Position numbers and translations under genes: made by a program
Shown here: positions 19,501-28,357 of the stretch, one piece after another
Position numbering within the stretch: the first letter of the stretch is position 1
Layout: each line of letters opens with the position of its first letter
Source of the DNA: Cellulomonas fimi ATCC 484
GTDB lineage: Bacteria > Actinomycetota > Actinomycetes > Actinomycetales > Cellulomonadaceae
DNA: 64,000 nucleotides
NCBI RefSeq assembly: GCF_000212695.1
Contig: NC_015514.1
Coordinates: 1,550,001 to 1,614,000, forward strand
Direction: 5' to 3'
The notes under the pieces: model-generated
Told to the model about the DNA's origin: nothing
What the model saw: only the letters and a program-made list of their open reading frames with translations
The model's database searches: none

Positions 19501-22140
19501 TCAGACCGCCTGCACGAGCGCGGCGTCGCGCGCGACGACCTGCTCGCCGTCGGCGTCGACCAGCTCGAGCGTCCCGACGACGCGCCCGGCGGCCCGCACG
19601 TCGTCCAGCGCGACGTCGACACCGGCGCGCAGCGCGGCGGGCACCGCGAGCGCGACCGCGCTGATCTCGGTCCGCATCGACACCTTCGCCTCGGACTTCA
19701 CCTTGCGCAGCGCCGCGAGCGCGGCACCGGCGGCGGCGACGACGCCCGGGTCGGCGTCACCCGCGGCAGCGCGCAGCGGTGCGGCGTCGGGCCACGGCGC
19801 GCGGTGCACCGAGCCCTCGCGCCACCACGACCAGACCTCTTCGGTCGCGAACGGCAGCACGGGCGCGAACAGCCGGAGCATGACGTCGAGCGCGAGCCCG
19901 AGCGCGGCGCGGGCCGACGCGGTCTCGGCGGACACCTGCTCGGCGCCGGCGCCGTACGCGCGGTCCTTGACGAGCTCGAGGTAGTCGTCGCAGAACGTCC
20001 AGAAGAACGTCTCCGACAGCTCCAGGGCGCGCGTGTGGTCGTACGCGTCGAGCGCCGCGGTGGCCTTCTCGACGACGTCCGCCAGGCCCGCGAGCATCGC
20101 GCGGTCGAGGTCGACCGTGACGAGCGCGGGGTCGAGGTCGGCGGTGCCGAACGACAGCGCGAACTTCGAGGCGTTGAGGATCTTGATCGCCAGGCGGCGG
20201 CCGATCTTCATCTGGCCGACCTCGAACGCGGCGTCGGTGCCGAGGCGTGCGGACGCCGCCCAGTAGCGGACCGCGTCGGAGCCGTGCTCCTCGAGCAGGC
20301 CCATGGGCGTGACGACGTTGCCCTTGGACTTCGACATCTTCTTGCGGTCGGGGTCGAGGATCCAGCCGCTGATCGCCGCGTCGGACCACGGCAGGCTGCC
20401 GTGCTCGAGGTGCGAGCGGACCACGGTCGAGAACAGCCAGGTGCGGATGATGTCCTGCCCCTGCGGGCGCAGGTCCATGGGGAACACGCGCGCGAACAGG
20501 TCGGGGTCCGTGCGCCAGCCGCCGACGATCTGCGGCGTCAGCGAGCTCGTCGCCCAGGTGTCCATGACGTCCGGGTCGCCGACGAAGCCGCCGGGCACGC
20601 CGCGCTGGTCGGCCGTGTAGCCCGCGGGCACGTCGGACGAGGGGTCGACGGGGAGCTGGTCCTCGGACGGCAGCAGCGGCGCACCGTGGTCGGGCTCGCC
20701 GTTCTCGTCGAGGCGGTACCAGACGGGGAACGGCACGCCGAAGAAGCGCTGCCGCGAGATGAGCCAGTCGCCGTTGAGGCCGCCGACCCAGTTCTCGTAG
20801 CGGACGCGCATGAACTCGGGGTGGAAGCCGAGCTCGGCACCGCGTGCGAGCAGCGCGTCGCGCAGCTCCGCGTCGCGGCCGCCGTTGCGGATGTACCACT
20901 GGCGGCTCGTGACGATCTCGAGGGGCTTGTCGCCCTTCTCGTAGAAGTTCGCCTTGCGCTGCGTCTTGACCGGCTCGCCGTCGAGGTCGCCCGATGCCCG
21001 CAGCCCGGCCACGACCGCCTCACGTGCGGAGAAGGTCGTCTTGCCGGCGAGCTCGGCGAACGCCGCCTGCCCCGCCTCGGTGGTGATCCACTCCGGCGTC
21101 TCACGCACGAGGCGACCGTCGCGGCCCACGACCGAGCGGGTCGGCAGCTGCAGCTCGCGCCACCACTGCACGTCGGTCAGGTCGCCGAACGTGCAGCACA
21201 TCGCGATGCCGGCGCCCTTGTCGGGCTCGGCGGCGGGGTGCGCGAGCACCGGCAGCTCGACGCCGAACAGGGGCGAGGTGACCGTCGTGCCGAACAGGTG
21301 CTGGTAGCGCTCGTCGTCGGGGTGCGCGATGAGCGCGACGCACGCGGGCAGCAGCTCGGGGCGCGTCGTCTCGATGTGGACGGGCTCGCTCCCATCCCGG
21401 TGGAAGGCCACGCGGTGGAACGCGCCCGGGTAGTCGCGGGCCTCGAGCTCGGCCTGCGCGACGGCCGTCTGGAACGTCACGTCCCACAGGCCCGGGGCCT
21501 CGGCCTGGTACGCCTCGCCGCGCGCGAGGTTGCGCAGGAACGCCTGCTGCGCGACGGCGCGCGCCTCGGCGGACACCGTCTGGTACGTCATCGACCAGTC
21601 GACCGACAGGCCCAGGTGGCGCCACAGCGCCTCGAACTGGCGCTCGTCGTCGGCCGTCAGGCGCTCGCACAGCTCGACGAAGTTGCGGCGGCTCACGGGC
21701 ACCTGGTCGGCGGGCTTGACCGGCTTGCCGTCCGTGCCCTCGTGCGGCGGGACGAAGTCCGGGTCGTAGGGGAGCGACGGGTCGCAGCGCACGCCGTAGT
21801 AGTTCTGCACGCGGCGCTCGGTGGGCAGGCCGTTGTCGTCCCAGCCCATCGGGTAGAAGACCTCGCGCCCGCGCATGCGGCGGAAGCGCGCGACGACGTC
21901 GGTGTGCGTGTAGGAGAACACGTGGCCCACGTGCAGCGAGCCCGACACCGTGGGCGGCGGGGTGTCGATCGAGTAGATCTCCTCGCGCGTGCGCGACCGG
22001 TCGAACGCGTACAGGCCCTGCTGCGTCCACGCGGCGTCCCAGCGCTGCTCGAGCCCGTCGAGCGAGACCTTGTCCGGTACCGCCCGCGTGCCCGTGCTGC
22101 CAGGGGTCGTCGAGGGGGCGGTCGGGTTCAGGTCGCTCAT
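19501..22140 (-). CDS. valS: valine--tRNA ligase
   Basis: The protein has 879 residues, typical of bacterial ValRS. It has the class I signatures HVGH (within [10 protein letters not shown]) and KMSKS, the editing (CP1) domain between them, the anticodon-binding domain, and a C-terminal coiled-coil-like arm. The segment [20 protein letters not shown] matches the ValRS subgroup rather than IleRS or LeuRS. It charges tRNA-Val in the cytosol. The ATG at 22140 has GGGAGGA 9 bases upstream. I looked for a T-box leader upstream and saw none in the short 136-base gap to the divergent gene. Confidence 0.97.
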   Translation of the reverse strand: MSDLNPTAPSTTPGSTGTRAVPDKVSLDGLEQRWDAAWTQQGLYAFDRSRTREEIYSIDTPPPTVSGSLHVGHVFSYTHTDVVARFRRMRGREVFYPMGWDDNGLPTERRVQNYYGVRCDPSLPYDPDFVPPHEGTDGKPVKPADQVPVSRRNFVELCERLTADDERQFEALWRHLGLSVDWSMTYQTVSAEARAVAQQAFLRNLARGEAYQAEAPGLWDVTFQTAVAQAELEARDYPGAFHRVAFHRDGSEPVHIETTRPELLPACVALIAHPDDERYQHLFGTTVTSPLFGVELPVLAHPAAEPDKGAGIAMCCTFGDLTDVQWWRELQLPTRSVVGRDGRLVRETPEWITTEAGQAAFAELAGKTTFSAREAVVAGLRASGDLDGEPVKTQRKANFYEKGDKPLEIVTSRQWYIRNGGRDAELRDALLARGAELGFHPEFMRVRYENWVGGLNGDWLISRQRFFGVPFPVWYRLDENGEPDHGAPLLPSEDQLPVDPSSDVPAGYTADQRGVPGGFVGDPDVMDTWATSSLTPQIVGGWRTDPDLFARVFPMDLRPQGQDIIRTWLFSTVVRSHLEHGSLPWSDAAISGWILDPDRKKMSKSKGNVVTPMGLLEEHGSDAVRYWAASARLGTDAAFEVGQMKIGRRLAIKILNASKFALSFGTADLDPALVTVDLDRAMLAGLADVVEKATAALDAYDHTRALELSETFFWTFCDDYLELVKDRAYGAGAEQVSAETASARAALGLALDVMLRLFAPVLPFATEEVWSWWREGSVHRAPWPDAAPLRAAAGDADPGVVAAAGAALAALRKVKSEAKVSMRTEISAVALAVPAALRAGVDVALDDVRAAGRVVGTLELVDADGEQVVARDAALVQAV

Positions 22141-22276
22141 GGGCACACATCCTCCCAGATCCGCGGGGTCGGACCGTGCCCGTCGGGAACACGCCCGACA
22201 CATGGCGGGGTTAGTGTCGCCGAGGGCCCACCCGCACGGGGTGGCGTGCCCGGCACCGACGAGGGAGAGCACGCGG

Positions 22277-23290
22277 GTGAGTGTGACGGCGAACGGTCTG
22301 ACGGTCGGCTACGCGGCGATGCTGGAGCAGTTCCACCCGACGGAGGCCGTGGCCCTGTCCGCGTACGCCGAGGAGCACGGCTTCTCGGGCGTCATGGCGG
22401 CGGACCACTTCCAGCCGTGGGTGCCGGCGCAGGGGCAGTCGTCCTTCGTCTGGAACGTGCTCACCGCGATCGGCGAGCGCACGCGCGGCGACTTCGGGCC
22501 CGGCGTGACCGCCCCGACGTTCCGCTGGCACCCCGCGATGGTCGCGCAGGCGTCGGCGACGCTCGCCGCGATGTACCCCGGGCGGCACTGGCTCGGGCTC
22601 GGGTCCGGCGAGGCGCTCAACGAGCACATCATCGCCGAGTACTGGCCCGAGGCGCCGGAGCGCATCAACCGCATGTTCGAGGCCATCGACATCATCAAGA
22701 AGCTGTTCACCGCGTCGCTCGCGGGGCGCGACGTCAAGCACGCCGGGCAGTTCTACAAGCTCGAGTCCACGCGGCTGTGGACCATGCCGGAGGAGGCGCC
22801 CGAGATCCTCGTCGCGACCGCCGGTCCCGTGACGGCGAAGCGCGCGGGCAAGCACGCGGACGGGCTCATCACGGTCGGCGCGCCGCTGGAGAAGATCAGC
22901 GGGCTGTTCGGCAAGTTCCACGAGGGGGCGCGCGAGGCCGGCCGCGACGGCGAGGCCATGCCGAAGGTGCTGCAGCTGCACCTGTCGTGGGCGCCGACCG
23001 ACTCCGAGGCGCTGGCCAACGCGATGCACGAGTGGCCCAACGGCGGCATGAAGTTCCCCAAGGCCGACATCCGCTCGCCGTTCGACTTCGAGCAGATGGC
23101 CAAGCTCGTGCGGCCCGAGGACTTCGAGGGCCGCATGGTCATCTCGTCCGACCCCGACGTGCACCGGGCCGAGATCCAGAAGTACGTGGACCTCGGCTTC
23201 GACCGCGTCTACCTGCACAACGTCGGGCGCAACCAGCGCGAGTGGATCGAGGTCTTCGGCGAGCAGGTGCTGCCGAAGCTGGTGCGGTGA
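22277..23290 (+). CDS. F420-dependent LLM-class oxidoreductase (FGD-like)
   Basis: The protein has 337 residues. It is a luciferase-like TIM-barrel protein of the group that includes F420-dependent glucose-6-phosphate dehydrogenase; the DHFQPW and GSGEALNE motifs are shared with mycobacterial FGD1. The C-terminal half ([29 protein letters not shown]) is closer to the uncharacterised TIGR03557-type group, so a sugar-phosphate substrate is not certain. If it is an FGD it would regenerate F420H2 for the reductases of the cell. The gene overlaps cofE by one base (TGATG), a strong tie to F420. GAGGGAG lies upstream of the GTG. Confidence 0.8.
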   Translation: MSVTANGLTVGYAAMLEQFHPTEAVALSAYAEEHGFSGVMAADHFQPWVPAQGQSSFVWNVLTAIGERTRGDFGPGVTAPTFRWHPAMVAQASATLAAMYPGRHWLGLGSGEALNEHIIAEYWPEAPERINRMFEAIDIIKKLFTASLAGRDVKHAGQFYKLESTRLWTMPEEAPEILVATAGPVTAKRAGKHADGLITVGAPLEKISGLFGKFHEGAREAGRDGEAMPKVLQLHLSWAPTDSEALANAMHEWPNGGMKFPKADIRSPFDFEQMAKLVRPEDFEGRMVISSDPDVHRAEIQKYVDLGFDRVYLHNVGRNQREWIEVFGEQVLPKLVR

Positions 23291-24075
23291 TGGACGGCGA
23301 GCTGCGGGTCTGGGCGCCCGCCGGGCTCGGCGAGGTCCGGCCGGGCGACGACCTGGCCGCGCTCCTCGTCGAGCTGCTGCGCGCCGACGCGGCCGCCGTG
23401 CCGGGGCGGGCGCTCGCGGACGGCGACGTCCTGGTGCTCACGAGCAAGGTCGTCTCGAAGGCGGAGGGGCGCGTGGTCGCCGCCGCCGACCGCGAGCAGG
23501 CGATCACCGACGAGACGGTCCGCGTCGTGGCGACGCGCGAGCACGCGTCCGGGGTGACGCGGATCGTGGAGAACCGGCTGGGGCTGGTCATGGCTGCGGC
23601 GGGCGTGGACGCGAGCAACACGCCCGACGGGACCGTGCTGCTGCTCCCGCTCGACCCCGACGCGTCCGCCCGGCGCGTGCGGGCGGTGGTCGCCGCGGCG
23701 CTCGGGGTGCGCGTCGGGGTGGTCGTGAGCGACACCGCGGGTCGCCCCTGGCGCCAGGGCGTGGCCGACCTCGCGATCGGGGCCGCGGGGGTCGCCGTGC
23801 TGGACGACCTGCGCGGGCAGGTCGACAGCTTCGGGCGGCCGCTGACGATGACGGTGACCGCGGTGGCCGACGAGATCGCCGCGGCGGGCGAGCTCGTCAA
23901 GGGCAAGGCGTCGGGGCGGCCGCTCGCCGTGGTGCGGGGCCTCGCGCACGTCGTCACCGACGACGACGGGCCCGGGGCGCGTGTGCTCGTGCGCACGGGG
24001 GACGAGGACATGTTCCGGCAGGGGAGCGCCGAGGCGTACGCGCAGGGCTGGAAGGACGCGCTCGAGCGCGACTGA
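23290..24075 (+). CDS. cofE: coenzyme F420-0:L-glutamate ligase
   Basis: The protein has 261 residues, the size of stand-alone CofE. It has the conserved segments [35 protein letters not shown] and [18 protein letters not shown]. CofE adds gamma-linked glutamates to F420-0 (or its dehydro form) using GTP. Mycobacterial FbiB is longer, with a second nitroreductase-like domain that reduces dehydro-F420; that domain is missing here and must be supplied elsewhere. The ATG overlaps the stop of the upstream LLM gene by one base. The other F420 genes of the window lie about 4 kb away on the opposite strand. Confidence 0.93.
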   Translation: MDGELRVWAPAGLGEVRPGDDLAALLVELLRADAAAVPGRALADGDVLVLTSKVVSKAEGRVVAAADREQAITDETVRVVATREHASGVTRIVENRLGLVMAAAGVDASNTPDGTVLLLPLDPDASARRVRAVVAAALGVRVGVVVSDTAGRPWRQGVADLAIGAAGVAVLDDLRGQVDSFGRPLTMTVTAVADEIAAAGELVKGKASGRPLAVVRGLAHVVTDDDGPGARVLVRTGDEDMFRQGSAEAYAQGWKDALERD

Positions 24076-24139
24076 CCGCGCTCCGGCGCGCCGCGCGCGC
24101 CCGCTCCCGACGCAGGTCGTCCCCGTGCGACACCACGCC

Positions 24140-24168
24140 TGACACCATCCGACGCCACATTGGTGTCA
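24140..24168. promoter_or_regulatory. upstream inverted pair of TGACACCA half-sites
   Basis: TGACACCA at 24140-24147 and its inverse TGGTGTCA at 24161-24168, 13 bp apart; a further half-site GACACCAC lies at 24129-24136. They share the sequence of the core palindrome in the promoter just downstream and may be auxiliary sites for the same regulator. Confidence 0.5.
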
Positions 24169-24175
24169 CAAGGGC

Positions 24176-24204
24176 TTGCGATGACACCACGGTGGTGTCA
24201 TGCT
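24176..24204 (+). promoter_or_regulatory. promoter with embedded palindromic operator (RHH/DUF4097/ABC operon)
   Basis: TTGCGA (24176-24181), 17 bp spacer, CATGCT (24199-24204), followed by 6 bases and the ATG at 24211, so the transcript is probably leaderless. A 21-bp palindrome, ATGACACCAC-G-GTGGTGTCAT (24181-24201), fills the spacer. A protein bound there would block RNA polymerase. The first gene of the operon encodes a ribbon-helix-helix protein, the obvious candidate. Confidence 0.6.
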
Positions 24205-24210
24205 GGTTCT

Positions 24211-24708
24211 ATGGAACTCGGGCAGTACGTGAACGACCTCCAGCGTCAGCTCCTGGACGCCGCGGAGCACGGCGGGGACGACACCCGCGCCGTCGCCGAG
24301 CGGCTCGCCGCGGGCCTCGACGCCGCCACCCGCCTCGTGCTGCTCGACGCGCTGTCGGCCGCCGCCGGCGAGATCACGCGTGACCTCGCCCCCGGCTCGG
24401 TCGACGTCCGCCTGCGCGGGCGCGAGGTCGAATTCGTCGTGACCCAGCCCGCGTCCGAGAACGACGTCGAGGAGACGAGCACGGCGACGGCCGCGCCCGT
24501 CGACCTCGACGACGTGAGCACCTCGCGCACCACGCTCCGCCTGCCCGACGCGCTCAAGGCGCGCGTCGACGAGGCGGCCGCCGCCGACGGGCTGTCCGTC
24601 AACGCGTGGCTCGTCCGCGCGATCGCGGCAGCACTGCAGCCCAAGCAGCGCCGATCCGCGCAGCGCACGCTGCGCACCGGCGACAGCTTCGCCGGCTGGG
24701 CCCGCTAG
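24211..24708 (+). CDS. ribbon-helix-helix (HicB/Arc-type) DNA-binding protein
   Basis: The protein has 165 residues. The C-terminal part (about residues 108-150) has the RHH pattern: TLRLPDALKARVDEAA, then SVNAWLVRAIAAAL, as in HicB antitoxins and Arc-type repressors. The N-terminal part is helical and contains a short strand-rich segment (SVDVRLRGREVEFVV) of unknown role, possibly ligand or partner binding. No HicA-like toxin is adjacent, so a toxin-antitoxin role is unlikely. It probably represses its own operon through the palindrome in its promoter. The start codon coincides with the predicted transcription start. Confidence 0.75.
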   Translation: MELGQYVNDLQRQLLDAAEHGGDDTRAVAERLAAGLDAATRLVLLDALSAAAGEITRDLAPGSVDVRLRGREVEFVVTQPASENDVEETSTATAAPVDLDDVSTSRTTLRLPDALKARVDEAAAADGLSVNAWLVRAIAAALQPKQRRSAQRTLRTGDSFAGWAR

Positions 24709-24812
24709 CCCAGCACCGCTCCACCCCGGGACGACCGGGAACCACCGAGCACCACCAGCCCCGCGGACCCGCGGGGTCGGACGAGCACACCCTGACAACG
24801 GGAGGCGTCAGC

Positions 24813-25658
24813 ATGCCCACCTACAGCACCCCCGAGGCCATCGACCTCGCGGTCCACGTCCCGGTCGGCGACCTGCGCGTCGTCGCGAGCGACCGGACCG
24901 ACACGGTCGTGACCCTCGCGCCGTCGAACCCCGCGAAGGACGGCGACCACCGAGCCGTCGAGGAGACGAAGGTCGCGCTCGACGGACGACGGCTCACCGT
25001 CCTCGGCCCCCGGCCCCGCCTGAGCTGGATCGGCCCCGGCCCGTCCGAGTCCGTCGACGTCACCGTCGAGCTGCCGGCCGGGTCACGCCTGACCGCGGAG
25101 CTCTCGGTCGGCACCGTGCACACCGTCGGACGGCTCGGCGCGACGCGAGCCAAGAGCTCAGCCGTTCACCTCGGCACGACGGGCGACCTGTGGGTCCGTG
25201 CGATGCACGGCGAGGTCGAGGTGGAGCACGTCGAGGGCACCGCCGAGATCACGGCCGACCACGGCCGCGTCCGGCTCGGCACGGTCGACGGCGACGCCGT
25301 GGTCAAGGCGTCGCACGGCTCGGTCCACGTCGAGGAGTCCCGGGGCGACCTCGAGGCCAAGCTCTCGTACGGGGACCTCGACATCGAGCGGGCCCTCGGC
25401 TCGGTCGGCGCGAAGACCGCCTACGGCTCGATCCGTCTCGGCGAGGTGTCGAGCGGGTCGATCCAGGTCGAGAGCGGCTACGGGCAGGTCTCCGTCGGTG
25501 TGCGCCCCGGCGTCGCCGCGTGGCTCGACCTGTCCTCCAAGGACGGCCGCGTCCGCAACCAGCTCGACGGCGAGCGCACGCCCGACGAGGGCGAGCTCAC
25601 CGTCGCGGTCCGGGCGCGCACGCGCTCGGGCGACATCACGGTCCAGCACGCCCGCTGA
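24813..25658 (+). CDS. DUF4097-like beta-repeat protein
   Basis: The protein has 281 residues and is almost all beta. Short repeats of about 16-20 residues with the pattern hydrophobic-G-x-V/I recur between residues 110 and 270 (GEVEVEHVEG, GRVRLGTVDG, GSVHVEESRG, GDLDIERALG, GSIRLGEVSSG). This is the right-handed beta-helix arrangement of DUF4097/DUF4098 'putative adhesin' proteins. There is no signal peptide or membrane segment, so it is probably cytosolic. A GGGAGG site lies 9 bases before the ATG. It stands between the RHH regulator and a DrrAB-type ABC exporter; a role in sensing or in assembly of the transporter is possible but unproven. Confidence 0.75.
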   Translation: MPTYSTPEAIDLAVHVPVGDLRVVASDRTDTVVTLAPSNPAKDGDHRAVEETKVALDGRRLTVLGPRPRLSWIGPGPSESVDVTVELPAGSRLTAELSVGTVHTVGRLGATRAKSSAVHLGTTGDLWVRAMHGEVEVEHVEGTAEITADHGRVRLGTVDGDAVVKASHGSVHVEESRGDLEAKLSYGDLDIERALGSVGAKTAYGSIRLGEVSSGSIQVESGYGQVSVGVRPGVAAWLDLSSKDGRVRNQLDGERTPDEGELTVAVRARTRSGDITVQHAR

Positions 25659-25697
25659 GCGGGCACCCACCACCACGAGAAGGGAACGCGACACCTC

Positions 25698-26489
25698 ATG
25701 AGCACCAGCACACAACCCGCCATCCGCGTGCGCGGCGTCGAGAAGTCGTTCGGCGACCTGCACGTCCTGCGGGGCGTCTACCTCGACGTCGCACCGGGCA
25801 GCATCTTCGCCCTGCTCGGCTCGAACGGCGCCGGCAAGACGACCATGGTCCGGATCCTGTCGACGCTGCTCGCTCCCGACGCCGGCACCGCCGTCGTCAA
25901 CGGGTTCGACGTCACGACCGCACCGCGCGACGTGCGCGAGTCGATCAGCCTCACGGGGCAGTTCGCGGCGGTCGACGAGATCCTGTCGGGCCGCGAGAAC
26001 CTCGTCCTGGTCGCGCGCCTGCGCCACCTCGACGACCCGGGCGCGATCGCGGACGACCTGCTCGCCCGGTTCAGCCTCACCGACGCCGGGTCGCGGCGCG
26101 TGTCGACCTACTCCGGCGGCATGCGGCGACGTCTCGACATCGCGATGAGCCTCGTCGGGCACCCGACCGTGCTGTTCCTCGACGAGCCGACGACGGGGCT
26201 CGACCCGGAGGCGCGGCAGGAGGTCTGGCAGGTCATCCAGGGCCTCGCCCGGCAGGGAACGACGGTGCTGCTCACCACGCAGTACCTCGAGGAGGCCGAG
26301 CAGCTCGCCGACCGCATCGCGATCCTCCACCAGGGCCGCATCATCGCGAACGGCACGCTCGCCGAGCTCAAGGCGCTCCTGCCGCCCGCGACCGTCGAGT
26401 ACGTCGAGAAGCAGCCGACGCTCGAGGAGATCTTCCTCGCGCTCGTCGGGACCCGCGCCACCACCGACTCCCAGAAGGACCCGTCATGA
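25698..26489 (+). CDS. DrrA-type ABC exporter ATPase
   Basis: The protein has 263 residues. It has Walker A GSNGAGKTT, the Q-loop region SLTGQFAAVDE, signature YSGGMRRR, Walker B VLFLDEPTTGLD and the switch region LLTTQYLEEAE. This is the wording of the daunorubicin-resistance ATPase (DrrA) and ABC-2 exporter family. It is shorter than DrrA (about 330 residues) and lacks most of the C-terminal regulatory extension. It overlaps the permease gene by 4 bp (ATGA). The pair probably exports an amphipathic drug or lipid. Confidence 0.9.
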   Translation: MSTSTQPAIRVRGVEKSFGDLHVLRGVYLDVAPGSIFALLGSNGAGKTTMVRILSTLLAPDAGTAVVNGFDVTTAPRDVRESISLTGQFAAVDEILSGRENLVLVARLRHLDDPGAIADDLLARFSLTDAGSRRVSTYSGGMRRRLDIAMSLVGHPTVLFLDEPTTGLDPEARQEVWQVIQGLARQGTTVLLTTQYLEEAEQLADRIAILHQGRIIANGTLAELKALLPPATVEYVEKQPTLEEIFLALVGTRATTDSQKDPS

Positions 26490-27247
26490 GCACCCACGCC
26501 TACGCCGACACCCGCGCCCTCACGGGCCGGTCGCTGCGCCACATCAGCCGCAGCGCCGACACCATCATCACGACCGCGCTCACGCCGATCGCCCTGCTGC
26601 TGCTGTTCGTGTACGTCTTCGGTGGCGCGATCGAGAGCGGGACCGCGAACTACGTCAACTACCTGCTGCCCGGGATCCTGCTCATCGCGATCGCGTCCGG
26701 CATCGCCTACACGGCCGTCCGGCTGTTCACCGACATGCAGAGCGGCATCTTCGAGCGGTTCCACTCGATGCCGATCGCCCGGTCGTCGGTGCTGTGGGCG
26801 CACGTGCTCACGTCGCTCGTCGCCAACGGGATCACGGTCGTGATCATCGTGGTCGTCGGGCTCCTGATGGGCTTCCGCACCTCGGCGGGCGTCGGGGCGT
26901 GGCTCGCGGTGGCCGGGATCCTCGCGCTGTTCACGCTGGCTCTCACCTGGCTCGCCGTCATCGCCGGGCTCACCGCGAAGTCCGTCGACGGGGCCGCGGG
27001 CTTCTCCTACCCGCTGATCTTCCTGCCGTTCATCAGCTCGGCCTTCGTGCCCACCGAGTCGATGCCGGGCCCGGTGCAGTGGTTCGCCGAGCACCAGCCG
27101 GTGACGTCGATCGTCGACACCATCCAGCACCTGTTCGCGGGCGAGCCCGTCGGCAACGACATCTGGGTCGCGCTCGGCTGGTGCGTGGGCATCCTCGTCG
27201 TCGCCTACCTCGGCGCGATGTCCGCCTACCGGCGCCGCGTGCGCTGA
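26486..27247 (+). CDS. DrrB-type ABC-2 exporter permease
   Basis: The protein has 253 residues with six predicted transmembrane segments. It is an ABC-2 membrane protein. The segment RLFTDMQSGIFERFHSMPIA between the second and third helices matches the cytoplasmic coupling region of DrrB, and PLIFLPFISSAFVPTESMPG is the conserved loop before the last helices. With the overlapping ATPase gene it forms an efflux pump. It is the last gene of the operon and is followed by a convergent terminator. Confidence 0.9.
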   Translation: MSTHAYADTRALTGRSLRHISRSADTIITTALTPIALLLLFVYVFGGAIESGTANYVNYLLPGILLIAIASGIAYTAVRLFTDMQSGIFERFHSMPIARSSVLWAHVLTSLVANGITVVIIVVVGLLMGFRTSAGVGAWLAVAGILALFTLALTWLAVIAGLTAKSVDGAAGFSYPLIFLPFISSAFVPTESMPGPVQWFAEHQPVTSIVDTIQHLFAGEPVGNDIWVALGWCVGILVVAYLGAMSAYRRRVR

Positions 27248-27293
27248 TGTCGCACCGCCCGAACCCCGTCCGGAACCCGGACTGAGGCGCCAG

Positions 27294-27322
27294 GATCCTC
27301 GACCGCACGCCGGTCGGGGATC
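27294..27322. terminator. bidirectional terminator
   Basis: A 12-bp stem (27294-27305 with 27311-27322) with one G-T pair and a 5-base loop, between convergent genes. Confidence 0.65.
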
Positions 27323-27330
27323 GTGGCGTG

Positions 27331-27717
27331 TCAGCCCTCGGCCGCCGGCGTCGCGGCGGCGACCTGCGCGGACTGCCCGGTCGCGCCGGCCTCGCCCGCC
27401 GGGATCGGCTCGGCGACCACGGCGGTGCCGTAGACGCACACCTCGCTGAAGTTGCCGACCGCGCCCGTGTCGAACCGCATCGCCACGACCGCGTTCGCGC
27501 CGCGCTCGCGCGCCTCGTCGACCATGCGCCGCATGACCTCGTGGCGGCTCTCGTACATGATCGTCGTGTACTCGGGGATCTCGCCGCCGCCGATGGCGCG
27601 CAGGCTCGCGGTGAACGCACCGCCGATGTTCGTCGAGCGCACCGTCAGGCCCATGACCTCGCCCAGCACCGCCTGGATGCGGTAGCCGGGGATCTCGTTC
27701 GTCGTCACCACGATCAC
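27331..27717 (-). CDS. UPF0145/YbjQ-family protein
   Basis: The protein has 128 residues. It has the family hallmarks TTNEIPGYRI at the N-terminus, the SRHEVMRRMVDEARERGANAVV helix, and MRFDTG...VCVYGTAV near residue 90-105. YbjQ-like proteins form cytosolic pentameric rings; their role is unknown. The last 20 residues are alanine-rich and not conserved. The GTG at 27717 fits the usual start of the family; the longer frame upstream is arginine-rich and not protein-like. Confidence 0.85.
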   Translation of the reverse strand: MIVVTTNEIPGYRIQAVLGEVMGLTVRSTNIGGAFTASLRAIGGGEIPEYTTIMYESRHEVMRRMVDEARERGANAVVAMRFDTGAVGNFSEVCVYGTAVVAEPIPAGEAGATGQSAQVAAATPAAEG

Positions 27718-27781
27718 CGCTGCATCGTGGCACGGCGGTCGCACGGCGGCCCGGGTCCGGACCGCCGACCACGCGTCCGGG

Positions 27782-28357
27782 TCAGCCGCGCGCGGCCTTC
27801 GCCGCCGCCTTCGCGGCCTGCTTCGTCGCACGCACCTCGGCGAGCGACGTCGGGTCGGTGACGTCGGCGATCGAGCGGCGCGACCCCTCCTCGCCGTACG
27901 CGCCCGCCGCCTCGCGCCAGCCGTCGGGCGTGACGCCGTACTGCTTGCCGAGCAGCGCGAGGAAGATGCGCGCCTTCTGGTCGCCGAACCCGGGCAGGGC
28001 CTTGAGCCGCTTCAGCACGGTCGCGCCGTCCGGGTCGCCCGTGGTCCAGATGCGCGCGACGTCGCCGTGGTACTCCTCGACGACCGCGCGCGCGACCGCC
28101 TGGATGCGGCCCGCCATCGACCCCGGGTAGCGGTGCACCGCCGGCGGCGTCGCGCACAGCGCCGCGAACTGCTCCGGGTCGGCGTCGGCGACCTCGTGCA
28201 CGTCGAGCCCCCCCATGCGCTCCGCGATCTTGGAGGGCCCGGCGAACGCGCTCTCCATCGTGACCTGCTGATCGAGCAGCATGCCCACGAGCAGCGCGAA
28301 CGGGTCGTCGGACAGGAGGTGGTCGGCGGCTGCGTCGCCGGTGAGCCAGAGCGTCAT
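27782..28357 (-). CDS. HhH-GPD-type base excision repair protein
   Basis: The protein has 191 residues. It matches the short actinobacterial HhH-GPD proteins related to endonuclease III: LLVGMLLDQQVTMESAF is the first conserved helix pair, and the helix-hairpin-helix LKALPGFGDQKARIFLALL at about residues 125-143 binds DNA backbone. The GPD aspartate is not in the usual place (GVTPDGWRE follows the hairpin, with Asp), and the C-terminal iron-sulfur cysteines of Nth are absent. The C-terminus is a lysine/alanine tail. The ATG overlaps the cofC stop by 4 bp, so it is the last gene of the F420 operon. Its substrate lesion is unknown. Confidence 0.8.
   Translation of the reverse strand: MTLWLTGDAAADHLLSDDPFALLVGMLLDQQVTMESAFAGPSKIAERMGGLDVHEVADADPEQFAALCATPPAVHRYPGSMAGRIQAVARAVVEEYHGDVARIWTTGDPDGATVLKRLKALPGFGDQKARIFLALLGKQYGVTPDGWREAAGAYGEEGSRRSIADVTDPTSLAEVRATKQAAKAAAKAARG

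Noticed and set aside
22141..22276. T-box leader for valS
   Set aside because: The gap is only 136 bases and shared with a divergent gene; no T-box core sequence or terminator pair was found.
19258..24075. A 1605-codon open frame on the plus strand opposite valS and through the F420 genes
   Set aside because: It is an artefact of high GC content: the first 3 kb are antisense to valS and the composition is Arg/Ala/Gly-rich without domains. Only its last part, from 23290, is real (cofE).
24211..24708. HicAB toxin-antitoxin module
   Set aside because: The RHH domain resembles HicB, but no HicA-like small RNA-binding protein lies on either side; the downstream genes are a beta-repeat protein and an ABC exporter.
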